A stretch of 64,000 nucleotides of DNA from Parascedosporium putredinis (GCA_949357655.1 CASHTG010000010.1:558001-622000), one strand, 5' to 3'; counted from the stretch's first letter, positions 49,038 to 61,687 are shown. The notes: a model not told the origin generated them from the letters alone. Numbers and translations are program-made.

Positions 49038-50741
49038 ATGCAAAGCTCTACACTTGAAGCATCCGACATGGAGTCGGCCGCGCCTAGGCCCCGCGACGAC
49101 GGGGTTGATGCCCTTTCCACGAGTGCTGTGAGACGTCTCTACGTCTCGCATTTCCTCTCGGCCTGGAACTCTCGATTCTTCGAGTTTGGCTCTACCCTTT
49201 TCCTTGCCTCCATTTACCCGCACACCCTCGTTCCGACGTCCGTGTACGCGTTGGCCAGGGCCGGGTTTGCCATGGTCTTTGCCCCCGCCGTCGGGCGATG
49301 GATAGACAAATCCGACCGGCTGTTCGTTGTTCAAGCATCCATCATTGGCCAACGCGTATCTGTGGCGATATCCTGTTTGATATTGTATCTTCTGGCGCGC
49401 TGGCGGGACTGGGGCGCTCATTCCACCCGCGGCCTGTTTGCCATCATTGTGTTATTGGCAGGCGTCGAAAAGCTTTGCTCGGTCATGAACTCGGTCTCTG
49501 TGACCAAAGATTGGGTAAATCAAACACTCGTCCATGCCTCAAGAGTCCATGCCCCATGAAAGAGTTCTCTCGACACTAACCCAACTTGTTTCTCTATAGA
49601 TCGTTGTAATGACTGAGGAAAATGAGCATGTGAGGAAAAGTAAGCGGTTATTCAAGACCACACCTATCAACTCGTCTACTAACTGAGGTGGTCAGTTCTC
49701 AATGCCCGCATTCGACGCATAGATCTCGTCTGCAAGCTCCTGGGGCCTTTTGTAGTTGCCTCTATTGATGATTATTCGACAATTGTGGCGATATGGACAA
49801 CCATGATCTTGACGCTGCTTTCAGTCGGCCCCGAATACAAATTTATAGCACAGGTAAGTACCTACTCTTCCCATCTTTCGAGACAAACCCCGAGGTGTAC
49901 CAAGACTAAAGGCCCATCTTCTCTTGTAGACTTACTACTCTGTGCCAGGTTTGGCGAAACCTCGAGGCCGCCAAGCACAGGCCGCCTCTCGCTCGACGGG
50001 GTCAGGTGAAAGCGATGAAGAAGAGCCTCTAATCGGAGATCGGACACCGGGAGCGAACCCAACAGCCCCAAGGCGTCAATCTCTCCTCACCACCATCTTC
50101 CCCCTCGCCTCCCTCAAATTCTATGCGCACCACCGCGCCTTCTTGCCTTCTCTGGCCTACGTATTCCTCCACCTCACCGTACTTTCCTTCTCCGGCCGCA
50201 TGATCGTCTTTTTGCTCAGCATCGGCTACAGCTCCCTCACAGTCGGCATCGCCCGCACGGTGTGCACCATCGTTGAGCTGAGCGCCACCTGGACGACCCC
50301 GAAGCTCATCGGGAGGTTTGGAAACGTCATGACCGGCTTTTACAGCATCACCTGGCAGGTACTGACCCTTTCGCTGGGTGCAGCCTGCTTCGTGATCGAC
50401 TGGGACGCGGTGTTGCGGACCACCGATATCGGGGCGCTCATCGGTGCCGGTGGGCTCGTGGTGGGGGTCATCTTTAGCCGGCTCGGCCTGTGGGGGTGGA
50501 TCTCACCACGCAGATCATCGTGCAGGACGAGGTGGAAGAGGAGAGCCGAGGCGCCTTTTCGACGGCGGAGGCGTCCAGCCAGAATCTATTCGAAATGCTT
50601 TCGTATGTTTCGACAATCGTCTACTACAAGCCCGAAGAGTTTCAGTGGCCCATGTTCATCACGCTCGCATCGATGTATGCGGGATGGGCGACGTATGCGA
50701 TCTATGTTTACCGTGGTAAGCGACAAAGCGAGGTATACTAG
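49038..50741 (+). CDS. Ferroportin-like (SLC40 family) transporter
   Basis: This is a multi-pass transporter of the ferroportin/SLC40A1 family, about 495 residues; animal members export Fe2+, the fungal substrate is unproven. Marks are LYVSHFLSAWNSRFFEFG at the N-terminus, AGFAMVFAPAVGRWIDKSDRL, RIRRIDLVCKLLGPFVV, VTGF-like NVMTGFYSITWQ and RLGLWGVDLTTQIIVQDEVEEESRG. Exons are 49038-49514, 49600-49639, 49696-49853 and 49930-50741. One G must be restored in GGGGG 50492-50496 to reach the conserved end. The ATG at 49068 is an alternative start. The gene converges on the HET gene with only 180 bp between stop codons. Confidence 0.87.
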
Positions 50742-50921
50742 GCCGTCTTGATGGCTGAGAGGGGCAAATGGAATTATTGAAAATTACATTATGGATTACG
50801 TAGCGGGAGGCTAACTCTGGAAAGCATTGGCTATCTTGGCAGTTCTAACAAAATGGGTATGGACAAACAATCAGGTAGCAAAGAAGGGCGACAAAAAAAG
50901 AAAATACAACGTTCTCGAATC

Positions 50922-52950
50922 TTACACCAAACACACCCACCTCCAAGCATGGTCGTCGTCGGGGGCGCCCTCCCCGTGCATGAAACCGTGAATATAAGAA
51001 CGGCCCAGTACTCTATATTCGCCTTGCGGGCCGCTCGGCCGGAGTATCATGGGGAACGGGCAGCCTGAGATGATCCAGGCCTCGTCACCGGCCACACCAG
51101 ACTGCGGCCCCATGGCTAAGAGCCCGTTATCCAACGCAAATAAACGCTGGCTCCAGGTGACACCGCTGGCATAGCTGGAGTACTTGTCAGCTTCGGGTGG
51201 TGCGTAGTCGGCTCCGTTGTGCGCCTTGTACCACTCATGATCAGTCCTCGTAGAGGCGTAACATATGACTTGATGCAGTTTTCGTGTGGTCGATAGTGGC
51301 CTTGAACTGGAAAGTCGTTGCAGTAAAGAGGTGATAATGACTTTGGCCTCTGCTACTTGTTCGGCGGGGCCGTCTTGCAGTACGGGTATGAGTGATGTCA
51401 GGAACGCATCTTCGAGAGAAGCTGGCGCAGGGTGCTCGTCAACGGTATGCCCATGTCCGTATACATCCCAAATCATAGTCCTCCATAGAACTTCTACGGG
51501 GTCTGAGCTGCTGTCAAGACTGGTTCCGGCGACTAGCTTGAGGATGGCAATGAGATCGCTGGCTGGCCCAGCGCAACTGGCCGGACTCGAGTGGTGGATC
51601 CTTCCAAGGCGAGTCGCATGCACAAAAGAGAGTTCCCACTTATCGAGAACCCGCGCTGCCCGAAGGAGTGGAAATTTGAGGCATCGAATACGGGATCCCT
51701 GCCCATGGCGTAGTTTGGCGAGAGGATGAAATCAGGGACCCATCCCGGCAACTTTTGGTCTTGCGGTACGCCAGGTCGCTAACGTGGGAGATGATGCCAA
51801 GGTAATTGGTGCTTGTGATGATTGACGTGGCCACCAGTGTAAGAACCATGGCCAACGTACACTGTGGGCTGTAATTCGCCTTGATGTGAGATGGCGCTAG
51901 CCCTTTCCTCTCGCATACGTAGTTGACCAGCCCTAGGAGCGAGTAGACCCTATCCCTGGGATCGGTGCAGTGGAAGTCCCGGGCCATGCGCATCAGGTGG
52001 AGCAGGATGTGTTCGGCGGAGTGCAGCCCCTCAGGCCGGTGGATAGGTCGACGATGGGGGTTTGTATCTGCGCGTCGGGGTCACAGGCGGCCGCGATCAG
52101 GCCGATCCGCAGGGCGTTTCGCCCCACCGGAGAGCTGTGGAGGGTGTGAGGATCGGTGCGGGAGAAGATGGCCTTGCGCAGTCGGTCGGGGAGGAAGATC
52201 TGCGACCCGGCAAGCACTTCGGACCACGGCATGGTCCAGGGGCCCCAGTGGACTATGCTACGACCGGGCTGGGCGAGAACGGCCTCCTGGATGATCCAGG
52301 AGCGGTGGAACCACCTCTGGTCATAGAATTCAAGATACCTGTGCCATATGTCTGCTGTAGGGTGCGGGAGCTGGTGATGGCAGAGGCAGTCGGCGTGCAA
52401 GTCAGCACCGAACTGTTCAATAACCTTACTACCCAGGTTCGCAACTTGTCTCACGAGCCGCAGTACTTCTTCGCTTGTATCTGTCGACGGACCCAGCCAT
52501 ATGATGACCTGGTCTGCCTTTCGGTAGATCTTGTCCATAATTGGGACCTGCGCCTGGCGCTCAATTACATCGTCTTGATTGATGCAGAGAGCGTCAATCC
52601 ACAAATACGCGCTGGAAAACGTTTCACGTAGATGCACGAGTGCGCTGAAGAGATTCGCGGACACCGCCCAAGGGATGCCCCTATAAATACACAATCCCGA
52701 TCAACATTACCCACGTTCGCGCTCGACGGGCCCCAGGTGTAAGAGAGCGCCAAATATGCCGGCGCAGAGGCAATGGCAAATTCAATAAGCTCCAGATGGA
52801 TCTCGTTTGGGTTGCTGATGAGTACCGGCAAAGCTTGATCAGTCGCATTGAGCGACTGTTGAGGCGGGTGCTGTACATGGGAGGCGAAATGGGCGGCGCA
52901 ATCTGTGAGCGCGTTAAACTGCTAGGTGTTTGTTGATGAACCGTAGACAT
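50922..52950 (-). CDS. HET-domain protein (heterokaryon incompatibility type)
   Basis: This is a fungal HET-domain protein of about 677 residues. HET domains trigger regulated cell death when activated in allorecognition. The three HET blocks are clear: YLALSYTWG, then LFSALVHLRETFSSAYLWIDALCINQDD...MDKIYRKADQVIIWLG, then RWFHRSWIIQEAVLA. The C-terminal region has DPRDRVYSLLGL and ends with MGPQSGVAGDEAWIISG and RSYIHGFMHGEGA, typical of full-length members. There is no intron. Five one-base deletions must be bridged (one in the first 40 codons, CCCC 52678-52681, GG 52034-52035, TTTT 51753-51756, TT near 51644). No NACHT or repeat domain is attached, so recognition would need a partner. Confidence 0.88.
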
Positions 52951-54807
52951 TTTTCAGCGACTCTACCACCAAGAGCTGAGAATCTGCCTTTGTTCGATTC
53001 GAATGGGAATGTATGCTCATGTCGCAAATTCAAGCACGAGTCTGGCGTAGAGCGTCCTCCCCGTGGATGGGTTGGAAGGGGCAGCGCATCCAATAAAAAG
53101 GTGTGAGGGAGGAGTCATGGCATCTCATCGTTCACGGGCAGAAATCAATCATGAACTCAACGTAGAGCTCACCCTCAGGGTGCCAGGGCGTAGGCAGCCA
53201 GCGCCATGCTACAGAACACACAGTATCTCACCGGAATGTGGGAGCAGGGGCAAGGGGGCGGTGGCGGGGAACCAAAGACTTGATCACGATTCAGTTCTGT
53301 GCGGGGTTCTTTTTCCCCTCCAAGGTATCTGTTCACCGCAGAATCTGGCGCTGAGCATTTGTCTCAAACGCGACAGACAAGGGTCTGGTGTCGTGAAGTG
53401 TGGCCGCTGCGCCTCGAGACGGACCGCTGCGCTATTTCTAGCGTCCCTGCTTTCTCGTAGCTTTCTCCGCGGGGAAGGAAAATGGAATCTCCGTGGATTT
53501 CTAGATACTCGTCGCCGTTCCTAAGAAGCTTGCATATGGGCTTGCACGCCTGTGCGATCGTGCTCTCCCCAGTGTACGATGGAGAGGGAGGCGCCGATAT
53601 GGAAGTATACATGTCGTGACCTATTCCCACCGGCCTATCCAAGCATGGGACCGGGCTGGCTGGGGCTGAGCTGCATGAGCGAGCATCGATCTAGGCGGAA
53701 TTTGGCCGCGGAACACTCACTAGAACGAAGCCAAAATGGTATCGTGGGTGTCTTATCTTGCAGTAGCCTGTTGAAAAAGAAAAATCGACAAATCCCCTCA
53801 CTGCCTGTGCCGTAATACCTCACTGTCTCTAAGAAACAATCCTAAGTGCTTGCACTGGGGGTATCCTCATTGCCTCCCCAATCACGGGCTGTTTCCGTCG
53901 AAGTCGGAGTCTCACCACATCCTCTGGTTACCGGAGATGCAGGACATGGGAGGCATAACCTGACGGATCGGATGGGGAATGCAAAGCCCTGCCAAGAACA
54001 CTTGGAAAAAGCCTCCTTGATCTTTAATTGACGGCTTTGAGCCTATCACGGCCGCTTAGTCTCTGCCGGAATCAATGTGTATTGACCCCCTGCTCGACAA
54101 TTCTCGATTTCAACAACTTCTTCCACATCGCTAGAGGTCCAGATAAGCTCGCTGCTCCTGAGAGAGTCTAGGAAGGTCTGGGGTGGGGATGGTACGGTAC
54201 GGTGATCCTGCACGTCGAACTGCTGGCGTCACAGTCTTGCTCCGCTTTCTCGCACAGGGCTCGCTGAGGTCGCCGAAGATGGGTCAATTCAATCGTTGGT
54301 GTCTTCGATATGTGTTCTTCTTAACCCAGATGGGACATGATAAAGGCGAATGTGACTCGCATAGCCAAGCCATCCTCTTTTTCTTCTTCCCCTCTTCCCG
54401 CATTGTAAACTCCGGTATCAATATGGAATTACCACATCAATGACTGTCTGTTGACAGACAGGGTTGGCCCCAAGATCTCTTCACACAACTTCGCCTCAAG
54501 ACAAGCCATATCGGATTGATCTTTCCTATGTTTCCTTGACACTAGTAACACCGCTACGATTTCCAGTTGCGCCCTCATCGCCACCCCCACTGTCTCCCTC
54601 CCACACCAAGCAGAGGCGATGCAAGGGACCTGACCTTGCGTGCACCACCAACAGAAGCAAAGCATTCGATCACAAGCCCCATGACTGTGGGTGGCACAAT
54701 GTCAACCAATGTGGAATAAGAAGGAAAAAATCGATATGCATTTACTTTACTCTATACTAAAAATTCATCGTCGCTATGATCATTACACACGTCAAGTAAT
54801 TAAATAT
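52951..54807. other. Intergenic region, no supported gene
   Basis: No supported gene. The interval holds the HET promoter and the 3' flank of the dioxygenase. Confidence 0.5.
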
Positions 54808-56047
54808 TTACACAAAGTCGGGCTTGTTCAGTCCGAGGTTCTTGAGCAGAGGCTTGTCATGCACAAGCACAAGGTAGGCAGGTTCCGTTCCCTTGTTGAC
54901 ATGGGTGACCTTGGAGTAGGCGGGGATGACGAAGGTGTCCCTCGTCGTCCACTCGATGACCTTCTTGGGGCCGTTGGGAGGCTCGACGATGGTAAGGCCG
55001 TCGCCGGTATAGCAGTGGACGAGGAAGGACGCTACGTCGCGAGACTCCTGCGTGATGTGGCCGGCTTCGATGCGTTCGGCCTGCACGCCGAGAGTGGTGG
55101 AGAGGGGCTGGTCGCCCTTGGTGGTGTAGTGGTGAATAGTATGGGGACCTTCCTGGGCGAGAAGGGATGCCTCGACGTGCTCCCAGGGGTGGCTCCACTC
55201 GCAGGGGGTGGATAGACTAAGAAGCGAGTTTTGTTAGCAATGAATGCGCAAACCAAAACATTGGTCGGGGGCCAGATTTTCCATTGGTGATACTTACGTG
55301 CTGGGATACCTGCTCTCCTCGTAACCCTCGGCGATATGCACGCGGGCGAACCTGAACAAAGGCAGGTTGAGGGCATCGAGCCAAATGACGGGCTTGTCGC
55401 TCTCATTGCCGTGGTCGTGCCAGTGCCAGGTGGGAGTAACAATAACATCGCCCCTCTTGAGGGGAATCTTCTTACCCTCCACAGCAGTGAAGCCTTCTCC
55501 ATCGATGATGAAGCGGATAGCGAAGGCGATGTGGCGGTGGGCAGGCGCAGTCTCGCCGGGGTTGACGAGCTGGAGGCCACCATAGATGGAGTCGGTGGTG
55601 TAGGGAGACTCTGAAAACTAGGAGTTAGCGTCACGCACCTTCTTGCCTCGTTGACATGATCTCGTGAAGACGGATGTCGTCATGCAAGGTACTTGGGTAC
55701 TTGCCCATCTTAGGGTTAACGAGCATGAGCACTCGTCGCTCCGCCGCCTCCGCGGGAACAACGCGGCCAGCCTCAAGAAGGTAAGGCAGGGTCTCCTGGT
55801 ATTTCCAGATGTGAGGAGCGGCGACAGGGTTGGGGGTAGGGGGCACCATGGCATCCATCTTTAGCCAGAGGGGCTCGAGGTGCTGCTGTGCGAGAACCTC
55901 GCCGTCCATCGCGGTGCCGTCAGCCTTGACCTCGCCGTTCACCTTTTGGGCGACGGGTACGACATGGCCGTTTGTTCCGTTGGTCTGGCTGTGGCCGTTG
56001 ACGCCGTTAGTCTCCGCCACCCTCGCGTTCGCTCCGTTGTCAATCAT
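54808..56047 (-). CDS. Gentisate 1,2-dioxygenase (bicupin)
   Basis: This is a ring-cleaving Fe(II) dioxygenase that opens gentisate to maleylpyruvate, about 358 residues. The first cupin has ETAPAHRHIAFAIRFIIDGEG (metal-binding His-x-His) and GDVIVTPTWHWHDHG with the third His. Typical flanks are LEPLWLKMDAMVPPTPNP, AAERRVLMLVNPKMG and VIWLDALNLPLF. The second cupin lies in exon 3. Exons are 56047-55693, 55610-55298 and 55216-54808. I chose an 82-bp first intron because it has a GCTAAC branch point and gives a conserved junction; a later donor would make it 28 bp, too short. The frame is intact. It diverges from the hydrolase gene at 56986. Confidence 0.9.
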
Positions 56048-56985
56048 GGTGATCTCTCTGATGTTTTGAATAATTCCCCTTTCAAAAACGTATGTGGTAT
56101 GTTGATGATGAGGCTATTTGTTTTCAAAATCCCAAGAAAAGGTGCCTTGGGAAGCAGAGCAGGTGATATTGTTCCTTTTGGAGACGGAGAAGGGGATGGG
56201 GTATCTTGTGTCTTGTGCGTTGTTTTCCTCTGGTTCCGGGTTTGGGGGCTCAAAGAAGATGTCTGGGGCCCCGGATATTCTATAAGCGTCCGCTGCATCC
56301 AGGGTGGGGACCAGCAATCGCAGCAGAGCGGATCGTAAGACGGCCTCGGCCTTTTCTTCTCCGCAGGGGGCGAAAAAGCGAGAACAGGCCGAGAAAAGCA
56401 AGGCAGGGGCTTCCAGTTTCCATTCCTTGGAAAGACTCTCGTTCGTTATCTTCTGCTGGACAAAGTGGGCCAACATTGAATTCTTTTTGCGGGGAGGGTC
56501 AGAACTGCTGTGCTGTTGCCGCCGCGGCCCCTCCGTGGCTCTTCCGGGTTCCGGCCCCCGCAAGTTCTCTTCACAAGGGCTCGGAACAACCCTCGGAAGA
56601 CGCCAACGCCACTCCCTCGGAACTGGGTAAAATTGCGCAACTAGCGCCCACGCTGCCCTGAAGGAATGGAACAAACCTTCCTTCGCGCGGGTGCCGGCAA
56701 CGGCAAAGGGGAGGAAAGGGGATTAGGCGGGTCGCCAACCAGGTGCTGCAAAAAGAAAATCAATCTTGTATAACTTGACGTCCATTTGCTCGGACAGGCA
56801 GGGGTCTCCGAACATTCTTCTGTTATATCATGAGCATTTTCGGAAAGAGTGCCGTACGACTTATACGCCCTTTCCCTACACAATCCACAGGATTCCCTCA
56901 GACATCATACCATCTTCCTCTCCGCCGCAGACTATACCCGTTTTCTTCATCCGCATCACTGCACACCCGCCCCTCCACATTCACA
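56048..56985. promoter_or_regulatory. Bidirectional promoter of the gentisate gene pair
   Basis: The 938 bp between the two start codons must contain both promoters. At 56525-56535 there is CGG-CCCCT-CCG, an inverted CGG pair with a 5-bp spacer, the kind of site bound by Zn2Cys6 dimers. A dimer site for the regulator encoded at 58401-60970 is inference. Confidence 0.4.
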
Positions 56986-57940
56986 ATGGCTTGGTCCCGT
57001 CTTATCAGGTTTGTCGATGACAACGGCAAGGAGACGTTTGGCGAGCCTTGCATCGACAAGTACGACCAGCTCAACGAGCTCCTGGAGAAGGGCGAGCTCT
57101 ACGCCGTCGAGTATGCCGGCCAGGACCCCACCACCGCCACCCAGCAGGGTGCCAAGGTCCACGTCAAGGAGCTGAAGGATATCCTCAAGCCCTCCGAGGT
57201 GCCCATCGTCAAGTGCATCGGCCTCAACTACATCAAGCACAGTAAGTGACACACACACACACACACACACACCCTTTACGCGCAACAGCAAGTCTCTTTT
57301 CTTTTTTTTGCTAACCACGTAACACCACAACAGTCCAGGAGGGCGGAAGGAAGCCTCCCCGTTCCCCTCCGTCTTCATCAAGCCCTCGGCCTGCGTTGCG
57401 GGCTTCAAGGAGGACATCCCCATCCCCAAAATTGCCCAGGACGGCACCGTTGACTACGAGGGCGAGCTCGCCGTCGTCATCGGCAAGACCGGCAAGGACA
57501 TCACCAAGGAGAACGCCCTGGACCACGTCCTCGGCTACCTCGCGTCCAACGACGTCTCCGCCCGTGCGTGGCAGCGCGACCCCGCCAAGGCTGGCGGCGT
57601 TCCCCAGTGGTGCTTCTCCAAGGGCTTTGACAAGTTCGCCCCCTCTCCCCCATGATTGTCTCCCCGCCCTCGTCGGCGACGCCAGCGACCTCCTCCTCCA
57701 GACCTTTGTCAACGGCGAGGAGAGGCAGAACAGCACCACCGGTGACCTCCTCTTCGGCGTCAAGGAGATTGTCAGCTTCGTTTCCCAGGGTACCACCCTT
57801 CAGGCTGGTACCATTATCCTCACCGGCACTCCTCTGGTGTCGCCATGGGCATGAAGGAGCCCAAGTACCTCAACGACGGTGATGTTGTCGAGGTCAGGAT
57901 AAGCGAGCTTGGCAGCACCAAGAACAAGATGGCGTTTTAA
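56986..57940 (+). CDS. Fumarylacetoacetate-hydrolase family protein, probable fumarylpyruvate hydrolase
   Basis: FAH-fold hydrolase, about 288 residues, expected to split fumarylpyruvate (or maleylpyruvate) to pyruvate plus fumarate (or maleate), the last step of the gentisate route. Features are KCIGLNYIKH, VFIKPSACVAGF, the metal-site segment DYEGELAVVIGK, GYLASNDVSARAWQ and TIILTGTPLGVAMG. Exons are 56986-57241 and 57334-57940; the intron holds a CA repeat at about 57248-57275. Four one-base deletions need bridging: CCCC 57357-57360, CCCCC 57639-57643, CCCC 57662-57665 and GG 57836-57837. The divergent pairing with gentisate dioxygenase is what favours fumarylpyruvate over other FAH substrates. 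Confidence 0.85.
57245..57276 (+). repeat. CA microsatellite in the hydrolase intron
   Basis: About 13 CA units follow directly after the donor site. Length variation here would alter the intron but not the protein. Confidence 0.8.
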
Positions 57941-58400
57941 GGGATATATATTTTTGCTACGATACACCATAGATGAATAGATACGACAACTTGAAAAGTT
58001 TTATGAATTACAATTGTTCCATTCACCGTATACCCTTACCCATAGCTCCATGCTTGAACCATTGACTCTGTTCCGCTACCCATTCACGCATCTATGACGG
58101 CATCAATTGGATGAGATTGACAATCGCTCTCGACGCACCTGTCTATCACTACATGTACAGTCACTATCTCGTGCATTATCAATTCGCCACAAGTTTTGCA
58201 CGCGTATCTCACACGCCATGGAAAAAAGAAGGCAAAAAGGACCCGAGGCCGAAACACCTCACGCTATATGTGTCATGATAATTCCCATCAAGCATATTAT
58301 ACCCTACCCGCCCGGTCATCTCATAAAATACAATCCTAATATTACATACACTAGCTAAACCCTCGCGCTTGATGGTTCAATAATTCCCAGGCATGAACAT
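57941..58400. other. Convergent 3' spacer
   Basis: A/T-rich region between the ends of the hydrolase and the regulator genes; nothing coding was seen. Confidence 0.6.
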
Positions 58401-60970
58401 TTAAAAACGACAAATCCCCGCGTCAAACGACAGCCCGCCAAGATTCATATTCGGGTATTCCCCAAACTCCTCAAACATTTGCTGCTGCGCCGCCTGCAAT
58501 TCGGCATCCGCCGCCACGCCAGCACCCTCCGCATCCATCGGCCCCCGTTGACGCCCGCGCCCTCGACCGGCCCCGCTCCCGCAGCTGCGGCCTCCTGCAT
58601 AATTTTCGAGGACAGGATCGTCAGCGCCGCGATGCACCGCCGGGCAGACTGGCCGAATTTCTCGTGAGCGTGCAGACAGGCCATGGCTTCGTCCCAGGAG
58701 CGGCGAATCTCGGCCGGGGAAGAAATCCGGCCTGAGCTTGGTGGCGATCAGGATGGTGGCGGCCGAGTAAATGTAGTAGACGCGGTACCACCAGGCGGGG
58801 AGGAGGCCGACGGTGCCGTCGTCGGTCTGGTACTGCGTCATGAGGGATAGGAGGCGCTGGGCGGTGGCGACGCAAAACGAGGCGCATTCCTTGACCACGC
58901 GGTTGCGCAGGTTGTCGCAGCCGCGGGAGGAGGTGGAAGGGGCAGGCTGTAGGCAGAAACGGGAGAGGGTGGGCCGTAAGAGGAGCAGGCGGGCTTGCAG
59001 AGATCTGGAGGAAATGTTAGTTAGTTCATCTTGGGATGCTAACAGAGATTTTTCTTTTTCTTCCTCTCTCCAAGCGGCAGTCTTACCGTATGCGTAGAAT
59101 CACAGCTTGGCGCATGAAAATTTCGCTATCAGATTCCTTGATCACCTTGATCCGAATGTGATCCGGGAGCGTGTGTTCCCATTGGGTGAGAGCCTCGTCC
59201 AATTTCATCACCGTGCCCAGATCCTCTTCCATGCTATCATGCGATGGGGTGCTGGTTCCCTGGTGCATGTCTTGCTTGGAAGACTTGCGACTGGCTGTCC
59301 GCGATCGAGGCGCGTGATGGTCCGAGTAGAAGGCTTGGGTGATGGAGTTGATGATCTCGTAGAGCTCGACGGATTTGGTGAAGAAGGCAATTTTGGAAAA
59401 GTCGCCCGAGTTCCCCGGTCGGCGCCGTTGTGGGAAACCGCGTTGTGCGAGTAGAGAGGAAGAGGTACATCCGAGGCCAGACGCTCCGAAATCATTGCTG
59501 GGCGGCCATGAGTAACGGATACCATTCTAAGCCATGATTAGTACAGTACACCTTTGGTTTAACGGCTCCTTTTACACGGGACAAACTTACCTATCCATCA
59601 ACACACAGCCGTACCATATCCGTCTCAGCATCTCCCTCTGCTCGAGGTCCGTCATATCAGCAGTCGTTTCGGGAAGGTGCAAGCCCAGGCTTTGCGCCGT
59701 TCTAATCGCGGACCCAACAACCATCCACGTCTGATGGGGGTTATTGGTGCTCTGGAGGTACTGGCTCATCAAGAGCAGGCATTGCACCACCTCAAAAGAG
59801 CCCGCGTCCCAGAGGTTAAGCCGCAGCAGGTCCTGGGCCCGTCGGAAGTATATGTTGCTCGAGTCATCCCGCTGTTCCGGGTGGAGAGACTCGACCAACT
59901 GCGTGGCCAAGGCGAAGATGACGTTTAGGGTCGTGACAAAGATGCGCTCATTGACGTCAATAGGACCGCCAGTGAAGAGACCTTCGTAGGCACGATCCCA
60001 TTTCGCCTTGTCCAAGAAGGGATACAGCGGGTCTACGTAGAACCAGTACACGCCAGTGAGATGATCAGCCTGCCGGCGTGGAGGAAGCACGTAGTCCAGT
60101 GGTCCATCCGACCCCTTCGCATCGGGGACATCATAGCCCGCTCCTTGTGATAGGAGGCTGCTGCTCCTTGGCGGCGGCTGCTGGGTTGGCACGCCTAGTC
60201 GCGCGTCAATGGCGGCCTTGATCTGCCGCGTGAACGAGCCAGCGCTGCTACTTCCAAAGTACTGCTGCGTGCTCTCTCCGTCCTCCAGGACGATTGTCAT
60301 GGAGTCGATGACGGAAGGGCTCGGCTGGGCAGCTGAGCTAGGCACGGAAGCGGCGGTACTATCACCCGCTATGGAAGCCGGAGACGGGCCAGGTGGGGGC
60401 TTTGTATCGGGTCTCCGCAATATTGGGCTCGGGATGGACTTGGTGTGAACAGAAGGGGTATGATGGTGGTGAGGGCCGGGAGGGACGGGAGGGGCGGGAA
60501 GAGGCCTCGGACTTGTGACGAGGGACATGTGAGGGGAGTCATGTCGCCTGGGAAGTGACCGGGGCCCGTTCACGGAAGGGCTCTGTTTGGATGAGGAGCG
60601 ATCCGGAGGGCCTTCGCTGTAATGGCAGACGAGATCGGATCGCTTCAGACAGTTCCCGCATGCTATTCACTAGGGTCAGACCACAACTATCCACTTTGCG
60701 GGTGATCATGGCTTGAAGGAACACAATCCCGGGATGCCAACCCAACGAGACTGGTGGGATAACAGCTATACCGAGCACCATGTCGTCGAAGAAGACGGAG
60801 GATGGGTGCAGTAAGAGCAGCTGGAAGCAAGTGGCGGATCTTGGAAAAGGCTTACCTGGTCGAACCCCGTTGCACTTGACTTTGCGAGCCCGGCAGGTGT
60901 CACAGGCAATATCAATCTTCTGCCGTTTGGGCCGGGGCTCTCGGATCGGGGATTGGGTGGAATCCGGCAT
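58401..60970 (-). CDS. Zn2Cys6 transcription factor with fungal-specific TF domain
   Basis: This is a nuclear binuclear-cluster regulator, about 744 residues. The zinc cluster starts at about residue 23: C-D-T-C, then C after six residues, then C-G-N-C and a final C-H-Y, split by the intron 60663-60855 just before the fourth Cys. A Pro/Ser-rich linker and the middle homology domain follow (LTGVYWFYVDPLYPFLDKAKWD, RRAQDLLRLNLWDAGSFEVVQCLLLMSQYLQSTN). Exons are 60970-60856, 60662-59591, 59526-59087 and 59004-58401. Frame breaks occur at CCCC 59413-59416 and CCCCC 58542-58546 (one base missing each) and near 58717-58724, where one base too many or two too few fits. Adjacent to the gentisate genes, it is a candidate pathway activator. 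Confidence 0.88.
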
Positions 60971-61687
60971 GTCGAGGAATACCGGGAGAGAGCTGAAAGC
61001 AGTAAGGAAAAAGGGCGGAGGCCAAGCGTTTGCCTTACGGCTGCAGTCGGGTGGTATCAGTCCTGAGTGGATAATGCTTCCTGTATCCGAAATGATCGAT
61101 GGAGCGGGAGTAAAGCGGGAGAGCGAGGTGATGGAGCGGCGCTGCAATTCGGATGCGCGGCGGAAGAGGAGCGGAAGAGAAAGAAAAGTGGGCGTGGAAG
61201 CAAGCTTATGCGTTACACCCGGTGGACGTTGCTTGGTAATTTGCTTTGTGCTATATTTTTCATCCGAGAGCTCCGACTTCCGAGCTTGTGCTTCCGAGGG
61301 AAAAGGGGGTGGAGTGGGGATTTGTTCCGCGCTAAGAGGAGGGTGTGTCGGGGAGTCGCGGAAGCACTCGCAACGTCGGGGGCTGGCGGAAGCTAGCTGT
61401 CGAACTCGTCGTTGGAGGGAATAGGCAGGAATCGTGCACGGGAGCTGGAGCTTGGGAGGAGAAGGGAACCCGGGTTCGACAAGAGGGTGGTCCGAGAACA
61501 GGGACAGACATGGACCAGACCAGTATATCAATCCGAGCTGAGTGTGAAAAGGACCTGGCGGAGCGTGGGAGAAAATTTCATGGTGGAAATGTGTATTAAT
61601 TCCCGCCTGAGCTAACTCTGTGGAATTAGACCAAAGAAAAAAGTTAAGGTTACAAATGCCGTTTACCCTTCAATGCTCTTGTCCCTT
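60971..61687. other. Regulator 5' region, open frame without ATG
   Basis: Upstream of the regulator ATG its frame stays open to about 61531 on the minus strand but contains no ATG, which supports 60970 as the start and suggests a long G/C-rich leader. Confidence 0.5.

Noticed and set aside
60971..61531. N-terminal extension of the Zn2Cys6 regulator
   Set aside because: The frame is open but contains no ATG, and the zinc cluster sits at a normal distance from the ATG at 60970.
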